Shown here: positions 1-36,673 of the stretch, in pieces
Layout of the letters: each line of letters begins with the position of its first letter
How positions within the stretch are numbered: the stretch's first letter is position 1
Assembly (NCBI GenBank): GCA_964019415.1
Contig: OZ025876.1
Coordinates: 5,435,793 to 5,499,792, forward strand
DNA from: Ianthella basta
Lineage: Eukaryota > Porifera > Demospongiae > Verongiida > Ianthellidae
Direction of reading: 5' to 3'
DNA length: 64,000 nt
Position numbers and translations under genes: made by a program
The notes under the pieces: model-generated
Database searches by the model: none
Told to the model about the DNA's origin: nothing
The model's input: only the letters and a program-made list of their open reading frames with translations

Positions 1-211
1 TTGGAGCAGGATGAGAATTGACACTATGGGGTACGCTTCGTAAGAATGCAGATGGCATCTAAAGAGCCTTATTTAGAGGCGTATGTTTTCAGTTTCCATT
101 CCTCGTGCTTGACTGGGTGAAATATGTTGCCTTGTGTGGAATGTCCTGTGTGTGGGTGTAAAGGATGTGTGGTATTAATAGCAGTTGAGGTTGTGTGTAT
201 ATGGACTGAAT

Positions 212-279
<68 letters not shown>

Positions 280-2051
280 TGTGTGTGTGTGTGTTTAGTG
301 AGCCCTGTCCCTGGGCACTTACACTGGAGAGACAAAGATCGTCTAGGAAACTTTGAAATTGCATTAATCCTTACTTCATGCACTACATGTACGTTCATTA
401 AGTGCTAGTGATAAACCATAGGTAATTCAATGTATATGTACTTATTGAAGCAGTCACTGCAAGCGAAACTGACGCAGCAAATCTCCGCTGCTTCTCCAAG
501 ATGAATGCTCAGCAGCACACAGGTGGCGCCTGGTAGACTAGCGACCACCCGCAGCCAGTAGGAATGGTTATGAGGTCATTTTGCTATCGCAGATGTGGTT
601 GAAATGCCTCAGACTGGACTGGCTTGAAATGATCATGTCTGAAAATGCAGAGATTTTGATTGGTTGCCAATGGCAACAAGGACTTGCCGACTATAGCTGT
701 TTGTAGCTAGTACGACACCATTTCACACTTCAGTCGTGTGTTAGACATATTTGTGATGCGATTTCTGATGGCTGCAAGCCCATTGGTCAGCTCAGGAAAT
801 ACATTAACCGAATTTCCTAAACTCTCTTCAATCATCCAGTCTGAGCTGAGTGGGCTTAGCGCGCTAAGCTGATGTGAGTCTTGTTGTGTGTGTGGTTTGC
901 TTCCATGCAGTTTCACATGTTTGTAAGGGAGATCTCTTTGCCAAGTGGTGTTACTAGACAGGTGTACATCAGTACCACATGCTGAGTGGGCGGGACTGCA
1001 CAAGGCTGCTATGAGCAGACAGTGTTAATTAGGTGCAGAGCACGGAAATGGATACAATTTCACTCAGGGCCTGATGCCGACACATGTGTCCAGCACCCGT
1101 ATCAATATAAGCAGAAGTGCCAGCGAGTGGAGTGCTGGATAGTGTAGCAATGGAGAGTACACGGTTGCCATTGGAGAGTTGAGAATTCAAACATTGGACA
1201 ACAGCAAATCACAACGTCCAACAAGCCGGAAAAGGTGCATGCATAGGATCAATAATTATGTAAATTTTGAAGTTGGCCGCGAACAGTGAACAAGAAGTGT
1301 ACAGAGAGCGCTGGAAGAACAGCAAGATGTGTGATATTGCCTTGCCAATGACACTTTACAGCTCATTCTTTGTAAGCTGAGCGTTTGGTTTTGTTTCTCT
1401 TGCTGTAGTTTTGGGAAAGCAGAGTGGTATGAATTCCAAAGAGGGCATGCGTACATCTGTTGCGTGCATCTGTTGCGTGCATCTGTTGCGTGCATCTGTT
1501 GCGTGCATCTGTTGCGTGCATCTGTTACTCACCTGCTATCAGTGCTCATATTAAGATATAGGTCTCCTTAGGAGTTATAATTGAACAGTCCGGGTTTGTG
1601 GTATGTGCGTGTCCTTAGACCTACTTACTTGTGTTGACCTCAGTAGGCTGACAGATCAGCTAGTTAGAAACCCCGGGTCCTGACATAGGCACCTGCAGTA
1701 AATTGTAGGTAGGTGGGTAGCAATTAGCAGTTTGCAGTGTGAAGTGGGAGTTTTGAGAGTGAGGTGGCTAGATCTGACTGTGTCGAGTACATGCTATCCA
1801 TTTCTGAATATATTCTTGCACTTGAGCTGTTTCCAGAGAACAGGTATTCTTGGTAGCTGTTTCCACAGAACAGGTATTCTTGGTAGCTGTTTCCACAGAA
1901 TGGGTATACTCGGTAGCTTGGTGGAAAGTGTTCCTAGTGAGAAAGGTCGTCAAATGGAATGGATACTTATGTATTGTGAACCCAGTATCTGTGATTACAC
2001 TCCTTATCTCTCTACTACAAGAACACTAAACATACATAGCAGATAGTCTGT

Positions 2052-2215
2052 ATACAGTGGAACCTGTCCTAAGACAGCCACCTTTGGGCCAGTTCTAATT
2101 GACCTCTATAGAGAGGTGGCTGCTCTACAGAGGTAGATTGCAATGCTTTAGTGCTATTCGGGGCCAGGGAGGCTGGCTGTTTTAGATAGGTGACTGCCTA
2201 ACACAGTGACCGTAC
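2052..2215. mobile_element. Interspersed inverted-repeat element (MITE-like), copy A
   Basis: Shares the ends ACAGTGGAACCTGTC and GGTGGCTGTCTTAGAC-type sequence and an inner block around GGCCCCAAATAGTACTAAAG-like sequence with copies at 10143-10292 and 45838-46022. The two halves are partly complementary (GACAGCCACC / GGTGGCTG), so the RNA could fold as a hairpin. Confidence 0.7.
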
Positions 2216-2324
2216 GTATGTACGTACGTATGTATCTTTAGCTTCTCTTTTGCTGTGTATTCCCGTGTTGTCAGTAGTTACACGTTAGCACAGTATGTGT
2301 AATGCTAATGTACACACCTGTAGA

Positions 2325-2625
2325 CCAGTGTTCTCGCCAGGCTGTTTTTGAAGGGTACAGAACCCTTCTTGCTCCCTTAAGAACCCTCCTTGAGGCTGTA
2401 AACATGGCACTGTACCCTCCTTGAAAGGCACAGTGCCACTAGTCATGTGGTGTGGGAAATAGCATTAGAATGCAATACACACTGTGTCACAAGGCTCCCT
2501 GTATTCAGCTAATGCACTTTGCAAGTGAAAGTGACACCCTCTCCCACTCCCAACCATCCACTAGCCACTCCTCACATGACTGTTGGTCAAGTGTACCCTT
2601 CTTGTATTATTTTCTGGGGAGAGCT
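2325..2625. repeat. ~300 bp interspersed repeat, inverted relative to 8660-8945
   Basis: Blocks such as GACACCCTCTCCCACTCCCA, CATCCACTAGCCA and AACCCTTCTTGCTCCCTTAA occur as reverse complements at 8660-8945 (GGAGTGTGGGAGAGGGTGTC and following). Confidence 0.7.
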
Positions 2626-2879
2626 CACCTGTAGACTGGATCAACTGGGCACTGTGGCATGATTCACACACTACACACAGCCACACTGTGTACTACCACT
2701 CAGTTGGATTGCAGGCTCTCTGGTGCGGTGTACACGGGCAGTATTGTTGCAATTTGCGTCAGTGCAAACTCCATCACTAGGGGATGAAGTGGGCTGGGTT
2801 TGATACTGTGGCAGTGTTGGTGTGTGAGTGCACAGACTGCTGATGTGTATGTACTGTAGAATGGGCATTTCCTTTGTGG

Positions 2880-2914
<35 letters not shown>

Positions 2915-3159
2915 GTGTGTGTGTGTGTGATGGTGTGTGTGTGTGAGGTGTGTGTGTGTTGTGCTACTGTATACACAGCTTGAGTTGTGTTAATCAAACT
3001 TGGGCACATGTGTGTGGGAGAAGTGTGTGAAAGTTTGCATTGTAGTCAGACCACATCCAACTCACAAACACGCTGTGGCCCCACCTACCACTTCTCCATG
3101 CCCTGCCCTGCCCCCCCCCCCACACACAACCATTCCCTTTCCTCACATCACCATTACAG

Positions 3160-30942
<27,783 letters not shown>

Positions 30943-31871
30943 CTTTCCTTTAATCCCATTACGTTTGAATAACGTCACTCATGCCATCATCCTATTCTAT
31001 CAGACTTCTGCTGTAGTGTCATTTGCCATTATATTAGAATCATTGCTACGTACTGTAACAGTGTTTGAACAGTAACTAATTAAATATTTTACTGCTATTC
31101 TATTTTCTTTTGTTGCACCTTCTATTGTATAATTATGATTATTATAGCAATCGTGATCATGCAAAGACATGTATAATAATTATATAATATTATAGTGTAG
31201 AAAAACTATTATAAATATTATTGTAATAATCATAATTATGCACATAATCGTGTAGACACGTACATGTACACACACATGCGCATTAATTGTATGTTTGATC
31301 GACTGTAATACTAACACATGTGCATTAATATAATGCATATATACATGTACTGCTAGAGCAATCAAGCCTGCAGCGCTGCATGGTCATGGCCATTGCTGCA
31401 GGATCACTTCAATACTTGCACATGCATTTATTGCATGCCTATAATTATAGCTATAATATGACCATATATGGCCAGCTGCATTATGCATGCATGTAATTTA
31501 TATGCCTGCCATATGGTGTGGTATAATGCATGCATGTGGACTTAGCTGTTACTGCTGAACACACATCTAGATCTTATGTAATAAGTATGTGACTAGCCAC
31601 TTGTGGCCATGGGCTAGGTATGCTGATGGAGCTATGTAGAGCTCTTGGAGGCTGTTTCATTTAGTGAGCGAGGGATAGGCTGCAGTGTTTAAATGCTACG
31701 CTATAGGTGCTAGCGCTGTATACAAGGGCTCTGCATGGGATTTAGGCTGCACAGCAGTTTGATGGATAGATGCCGAGTATCTATGGACACAGCTAGGGAG
31801 AGTCTATGAACACAAGGAGATTTCCACGCCTACCGGGCGCCTAGCTAGCGAGCCAGACTACTGAAAGACAA
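30943..31871. other. ITPR 3' flank and MRPS22 upstream region, AT-rich
   Basis: No coding exon seen. About 31090-31560 is very AT-rich with many TATAAT/ATTATA runs and TGCATG/ATGCAT repeats. GC content rises toward the MRPS22 start codon, where the promoter and 5' UTR are expected. No TATA box at a convincing distance was identified. Confidence 0.5.
31079..31084 (+). terminator. Candidate ITPR polyadenylation signal (ATTAAA)
   Basis: ATTAAA lies about 137 bp after the ITPR stop codon in AT-rich sequence. It is a common variant of AATAAA. Position and context fit, but no cleavage site can be seen. Confidence 0.4.
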
Positions 31872-32206
31872 ATGGCCGCTTCCACGCGTGTTTCATTGTT
31901 GTTTCGAGGGCACTTTCTTCTGGCATTTGAAAGCAGATGCACAGGGATAACGTATAGGAGACTATCCACGAGCAACGTTCCTATCCTTCGTAAGCTTAAC
32001 GTGGAGTTTTCAGATAAGCGAGTCCAAGAATTGCTTGGTAGTTTGGCCGGGATGCATTTGAACAAGGTCTTCAGAAGGAGACGGGAAGAGTTGGAAGTAC
32101 CCAAGTATCAGCTCATGACAGATGTACAGTTGAAGCAGGTACCGTTAGTTATAGCGGATCACCGCTATAGCAAAGCGAGCTTTAACCAGCTTTATCCTGA
32201 CTGTGT

Positions 32207-32275
<69 letters not shown>

Positions 32276-32294
32276 GTTTGTGTACAGGCGCAAA

Positions 32295-32334
<40 letters not shown>

Positions 32335-33972
32335 TTGTTTGTGTACAGGCGCAAAATCAAGCAACTCAACTAGCAAAGGTTATCCTCGAGATACCACCTG
32401 TCCTAGAAGAGAGGGAGGAGAGGAGAGAGATCATTGAAGAGGACCCCAAACTGAGGGACTATGATACTCACCGACATGTCTTTGTGGACATTTCCATGTC
32501 TGCTAGCGACAAAGTAAGGCCATTTGGATATTATGAAATGATTAACCAGTATTAGTGTGGCTGAATACAGCTACATAACACTTGCTTAGGTTATTAAACT
32601 GTACATGTTTTGCAGAATCATATAATGTGAGATCTGTAACATTATACGGCATACATTTGCATTGCTAGCTATTCGCCTACAGTTGAGTGGTTTGTGTGCA
32701 TGTGTTTCTGTGTGTGTCTGTGGCTATTTCTACCTTCTATCTTGCATTTCCCCTCCGCCCCTTTGTTTCTTTTCCAGGACCGCTACATAGTCGTTCGAGA
32801 GATAGACGGTACACTAAGGCAGGCTCACTGGGAGGAGCGTGACAGGATGAACCAGATCTACTTCCCCAAGGAGGGCCGACACCTCACTCTGCCGAAGATG
32901 CTCACCTCAGCGCACCTCCCAGATGTGCTGCAAGGGGAGAGTGTTCATCGACATGAGGAAGTGCTAGACCTGTGTAATCTGCAGTGTGAGCCGGACTCTC
33001 CCGACTACATCCGGGTAGGTACCTGTTCTGCACTTGCGCTTCATCCCACCTTCATCATTATGGTAGATGTTTGTAAGCCAAGTCTGTGGCAATGTTGCGG
33101 TACAGGCTCATGATTGAAGAATAGTAGAATATCACAGACTCTCAGTGCCAATGACTGATTAGTGATGCCTCTCAATACTTTGGACAGTTTGGGGAGGCCC
33201 TAGTGCCCTGATTATAGTGAGGTGTTGTTTCTCAGATATAAGTTTGTACACATCTCCATGGAGCTGGGGCAATATATACTGTCCTCATTGAAGAGGTATC
33301 CTGAATTGGTGACCAGGCAGAGTGTCGTCAATAGGGAGACTCTACTATATGTATCATTTTAAAGGCAAACACTGCATTATGCATCTGTTTTGTTATGCTC
33401 TTCAACCAATGGAGTGATTGCTACCGTATGTGCACCCAATGCCACCCTTCTTCCCAATGTTGACGTAGGTTCACCGTGAGGTGTATGCTGACATAGCCTG
33501 CAGAGGGTTGTACGACGTTCTTGTTTCCACACGACACTTTGGGGGCTTGGTGTGGCACTTGCTGAGGACAGAAAGTGTGAAAGGAATAGCAGAGCACTTT
33601 GCTGAAGCAGAGAGGTAAGACCTTATTTATACATCATGTGATACCTTGTGCAATTGTTGTAACATGCATTTTGTGAAATTTTGTGTATGTACTCAGTGTT
33701 TGTCTAAATAGTGACATGGACTTTCTTGGCTTCCCTGTAGGATGGAGTCACTAACTTTCCTGTCTGAACTGTACAGTCTGGGTTACCCCGAAATCATCCC
33801 AACCTCAGTGGATGAGTCAGATACAGACACAACCACCGATAGTAGTTTTGCTTCCAGTGATCGTGAGCTTGAAGATTTGGAGGAGAGGAAACAAGCTAGA
33901 TTGCAGGCCTTTATGAAACATCATGGATTAGAGCATTGCCTTGACAGAATACAGAAATCAGCATCCAACTGA
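31872..33972 (+). CDS. MRPS22: Mitochondrial small ribosomal subunit protein mS22
   Basis: Structural protein of the mitochondrial 28S ribosomal subunit. Exons 31872-32138, 32349-32513, 32778-33014, 33469-33614 and 33741-33972 join in phase to 1,047 nt (348 aa), close to the human protein (about 360 aa). The N-terminus is Arg/Ser-rich without acidic residues for ~25 residues, as in a mitochondrial targeting peptide. Family-like segments include VQELLGSLAGMHLNKVFRRR (exon 1), LAKVILEIPPVLEEREER (exon 2) and DRYIVVREIDGTLRQAHWEERDR (exon 3). The last exon is rich in Asp/Ser/Thr, then charged helical. Intron 1 is nearly all (GT)n and contains a duplicate of its own acceptor plus the first nine exon-2 bases. 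Most of the last exon is copied at 52833-53055. Confidence 0.88.
32139..32348 (+). repeat. MRPS22 intron 1: two (GT)n blocks around a duplicated splice acceptor
   Basis: (GT)n fills about 32210-32276 and 32298-32330. Between them, at about 32277-32296, lies a copy of the intron's real 3' end plus exon start: GTGTACAG then GCGCAAAAT. The true version is at 32341-32357. The decoy is followed directly by GTGTGT, which can read as a donor, so a 9-nt cassette (Ala-Gln-Asn) is bounded by plausible splice sites. Confidence 0.75.
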
Positions 33973-34237
33973 TATCAATGACTGCATAGAACGTTAGTGT
34001 GCATGTGAGGTGGAATGCCATTCTTTGAAAACAAAGTGAATGTGTTAGTGCATATTCAGGATGAATTGGGTCAGGAAGCATTCAAACCACTACCCCTAAT
34101 GGCTATACTAGCCCCGTCTTCACACATCAACCCTGCCCTCTCCTGCACACTACACTACACAGTACCTCTAGACTGTGTAGTGACAGTAGATAGTGTACCT
34201 CGTTCAGAGGTACTTGGTGCTCTCTTTTGAGTGTAGT

Positions 34238-34253
34238 GGCTTTTAGAAAAGCC
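34238..34253 (-). terminator. Histone 3' stem-loop of H2A copy 1
   Basis: On the minus strand GGCTTTTCTAAAAGCC followed by ACTAC: a perfect 6-bp stem with a 4-nt loop, 22 nt after the stop codon. This is the SLBP-binding processing signal of metazoan replication-dependent histone mRNAs. Confidence 0.9.
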
Positions 34254-34275
34254 GTTTGTACAGTGTTTGTGTCCT

Positions 34276-34659
34276 TTACTCTTGAGCTGCCTTGCCTCCT
34301 GACTTCTTGGGGAGGAGGACGGCCTGGATGTTGGGAAGGACGCCACCTTGAGCGATGGTCACTCCGGCCAGAAGCTTGTTCAACTCTTCGTCGTTCCTGA
34401 TGGCCAACTGCAGGTGACGGGGGTTGATCCTCTGCTTCTTGTTGTCACGAGCGGCGTTACCAGCCAGCTCAAGGATCTCAGCTGTGAGGTACTCCATCAC
34501 TGCAGCCAAGTAGACGGGTGCTCCTGCTCCGACCCTCTCGCTGTAGTGGCCGTTCCTCAGCATCCTGTGGACACGGCCGACGGGGAAGGCCAGTCCAGCA
34601 CGGGCAGAGCGACTCTTGGCCTTGGCGCGAGCCTTGCCTCCTTTTCCACGTCCACTCAT
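34276..34659 (-). CDS. Histone H2A, copy 1
   Basis: Core nucleosome histone, 127 aa, intronless. The N-terminus is [20 protein letters not shown]. The fold includes [12 protein letters not shown], the acidic-patch region [18 protein letters not shown], and the docking end [12 protein letters not shown]. There is no SQ(E/D)Y tail, so it is not H2A.X. Replication-dependent type, as shown by the stem-loop after the stop at 34238-34253 and by divergent pairing with H2B. The encoded protein is identical to copy 2 at 52159-52542. Confidence 0.97.
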   Translation of the reverse strand: MSGRGKGGKARAKAKSRSARAGLAFPVGRVHRMLRNGHYSERVGAGAPVYLAAVMEYLTAEILELAGNAARDNKKQRINPRHLQLAIRNDEELNKLLAGVTIAQGGVLPNIQAVLLPKKSGGKAAQE

Positions 34660-34999
34660 CTTCGGGTTTGTTTTCTCCTTCTACAAAGAAAGTCTGAAAG
34701 TCTCTGCAAGTTGCAAGTGCAATGAGGAGAGCGGGATGACTTCCCGCCTTATGGCATCTCGAAGGGTAACCTGCTGAGATGATCAGCCAATCAAATCCAT
34801 CATTGATCTACACCACGGTCCACTTCATTCTACACCGCGGTCCGATCAACAACACTCAAATTTCATTGGCTAACAAGTACTCTCTCCACACAACCGTATC
34901 CCTTCGCGCCTTCACATAAAAGAAACCGCCCCTAGCTCTGCACATCTGCAAATCTGTACAGGTTCTCACTGCGTTTTTGCTGCTTTTCATCAGTTCGTC
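34660..34999. promoter_or_regulatory. Bidirectional H2A/H2B promoter, copy 1
   Basis: The 340 bp between the two start codons serves both genes. A CCAAT motif on the plus strand (AGCCAATC, about 34785) and an inverted one (CATTGGCT, about 34864) are visible. A TATA-like ACATAAAAG lies near 34913, about 80 bp before the H2B ATG, and a weaker GCCATAAGG faces H2A near 34750. The layout is repeated in copy 2. Confidence 0.7.
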
Positions 35000-35377
35000 A
35001 TGCCAGGCAAGGTTGCTGCTGCCAAGGGCCAGAAGAAGGCCGCCGCTGTCAAGGCCCCCAAGGTCGCCGGGGAGAAGAAGAAGAGGAGAAAGACCAGGAA
35101 GGAGACCTACTCCGTCTACATCTACAAGGTGCTGAAGCAGGTGCACCCCGAGACTGGCATCTCCAGCAAGGCCATGAGCATCATGAACTCGTTCGTGAAC
35201 GACATCTTCGAGAAGATCGCTGCTGAAGCCTCTCGCCTTGCTCAGTACAACAAGAAGTCGACCATCACCAGCCGGGAGATCCAGACCGCAGTCCGTCTCC
35301 TCCTGCCGGGCGAGCTGGCCAAGCACGCCGTCTCTGAGGGCACCAAGGCTGTGACCAAGTACACAAGCAGCAAGTAA
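35000..35377 (+). CDS. Histone H2B, copy 1
   Basis: Core nucleosome histone, 125 aa, intronless. A Lys/Ala-rich tail ([18 protein letters not shown]) leads to the histone fold: [47 protein letters not shown]. It ends AVTKYTSSK, with the conserved ubiquitin-acceptor lysine context. It is transcribed divergently from H2A and followed by the histone stem-loop at 35410-35425. The protein is identical to copy 2 (51451-51828). Confidence 0.97.
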   Translation: MPGKVAAAKGQKKAAAVKAPKVAGEKKKRRKTRKETYSVYIYKVLKQVHPETGISSKAMSIMNSFVNDIFEKIAAEASRLAQYNKKSTITSREIQTAVRLLLPGELAKHAVSEGTKAVTKYTSSK

Positions 35378-35409
35378 ACTGCCTAACTGTGAACACTCTT
35401 TTTACAAAC

Positions 35410-35425
35410 GGCTTTTCTAAAAGCC
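35410..35425 (+). terminator. Histone 3' stem-loop of H2B copy 1
   Basis: GGCTTTTCTAAAAGCC then ACCAC, 32 nt after the stop codon; the same perfect hairpin as the other three histone genes of the window. Confidence 0.92.
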
Positions 35426-35578
35426 ACCACAATTCATTGAGATTTCACCAATTCTTTGCTGTTATGTGTGCCTTTGTGTATGACTGATTGTCTCCAATTA
35501 TTATTAAAATTAATAGAACCATAAATACAAGAACTATAAAATTCAGCATAGACACAGTAGTCAGTACGAATGTGTGGA

Positions 35579-36352
35579 TCAGGATGATTTCTGAAACTGG
35601 AATGCATGCACTTCTATATCGTTGGTAGATAGATGGTAGCGGATTGGTTGTCTTGAAGTGATCTTTAAATGCAGAAGGTCAGTATACTCTTTTAGACGCT
35701 TGTATACAGCTTTCCTATGCTTTTCATGTTCAACTGCCACATTTTGCAATAGAAATGCATAAATGGATCCACTATCAGATAACATTTCTGATGCCTTTTG
35801 TAGAAACACCCAGTCAATCCCTGGTCCTTGTCTATCTTTCCTGTCCGGCAACTTTAGTGCATTCTTCCTTGGCTTTTGCTGATGATGCTTCCTGTTTTGT
35901 TTTCTGTACAGCTTGTAGTCAAAGTCGACTGCATGCACACCGAATGGAGGATTCATGACAATGGTGTCAACCTTTATAGGAAAATCAGTACCTTTCAAGT
36001 CCGAAACATCACACAAGACAAAGTCAACAGAGCCACATGCATGGCCAAGCTCTTCCAGGTTATCCTGTGCTATTATCATCGCTTCCTCGTCCACTTCCAG
36101 CCCAACAACATGCGCTGCTCCCATGAAGCTGCAACCCAAAGACAGCATCCCGGTACCTGATCCTAGGTCCAACACAAACTTGCCCAAAATATCCTCATGC
36201 TCGCTTTGTATCCAGTTTAGTACTTCACAAGCAATTTTAGGCGGAGTGATGTACTGCTCTAAATCTTCCCGCAATTTATATCTGTCAAAGTCCTGAATTT
36301 GTCCGAGAAAGCTCATGATATGTTTCTCTTTCTTGTACCGGTAAGCCGCCAT
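35579..36352 (-). CDS. METTL5: METTL5-like rRNA adenine N6-methyltransferase, intronless
   Basis: Predicted SAM-dependent methyltransferase, 257 aa, single exon. METTL5 (with TRMT112) makes m6A in 18S rRNA in animals. Visible are the YITPPKIACEVL entry, the SAM-binding motif DLGSGTGMLSLG (about residues 62-73), acidic loop LEVDEEA, and the catalytic MNPPFG. A downstream GIDWVFLQKASEM matches the family G-x-D-x-x-FL element. About 34 residues, very basic, are inserted between NPPFG and that element, making the protein ~50 residues longer than human METTL5 (209 aa). The start lies in a good context (AAAATGGCG). Lack of introns, unlike its neighbours, could mean an ancient retrocopy or simple intron loss. 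Confidence 0.8.
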   Translation of the reverse strand: MAAYRYKKEKHIMSFLGQIQDFDRYKLREDLEQYITPPKIACEVLNWIQSEHEDILGKFVLDLGSGTGMLSLGCSFMGAAHVVGLEVDEEAMIIAQDNLEELGHACGSVDFVLCDVSDLKGTDFPIKVDTIVMNPPFGVHAVDFDYKLYRKQNRKHHQQKPRKNALKLPDRKDRQGPGIDWVFLQKASEMLSDSGSIYAFLLQNVAVEHEKHRKAVYKRLKEYTDLLHLKITSRQPIRYHLSTNDIEVHAFQFQKSS

Positions 36353-36673
36353 TTTTATTTCGCAGACTTATACAGCTATTATAGGGCTTGTAGGGCGCAA
36401 GAGCGCGCGCGTGTACATGTACGCAGCTATAGCATGCAGTGTAGCTACTGTCCCTAGCTTCCAACGTGCACCGGAGCCTGGGAGTATATGTGAAAGTGCC
36501 CGGCAGTTATTATAGATGGAAAGGCCTAGCAAACATAAACAATTATGTCAGATTACGTACATGGTCACATGCATCTCCATTGACTGAATGTACGCTAAAA
36601 GCATGCAAGGGTTCACATTCGGTCTTTACTACATTGTTAATTACACAGTACCTGTACAAAGAAATAATAAAGG
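36353..36673. other. Intergenic region between METTL5-like 5' end and the unknown gene's 3' end
   Basis: About 320 bp. It must contain the METTL5-like promoter and the 3' UTR of the minus-strand unknown gene. An AATAATAAAGG run at 36664-36674 on the plus strand is not in the needed orientation. No RNA gene or repeat recognised. Confidence 0.4.

Larger units (their letters stand above)
1..3159. other. Region upstream of first visible ITPR exon; no gene recognised
   Basis: I find no conserved coding exon here on either strand. The region holds a (TG)n tract at about 211-294, a short 13-bp tandem repeat (core GCATCTGTTGCGT) at about 1447-1527, a short tandem repeat at about 1832-1905, one copy of an interspersed inverted-repeat element (about 2052-2215), one copy of a ~300 bp repeat (about 2325-2625) and another (TG)n tract (about 2879-2958). 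It is probably the intron or upstream flank of the IP3 receptor gene, because the first visible exon begins in phase at a splice acceptor and about 80 N-terminal residues are still missing. Confidence 0.6.
33752..35458 (+). repeat. Left arm of ~1.7 kb inverted duplication (MRPS22 exon end + H2A/H2B)
   Basis: Matches 51370-53055 in opposite orientation. Homology starts inside the last MRPS22 exon (TCACTAACTTT), continues through both histone genes and stem-loops, and fades a few tens of bases after the H2B stem-loop (around GAGATTTC...TCTTTG). This arm holds the complete MRPS22 gene, so it is the likely source. Confidence 0.88.

Noticed and set aside
34348..35326. Open frames antisense to the histone genes (also 51502-51870 and 52051-52470)
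   Set aside because: Shadows of the GC-rich, biased histone codons; they duplicate with the histones and match nothing.
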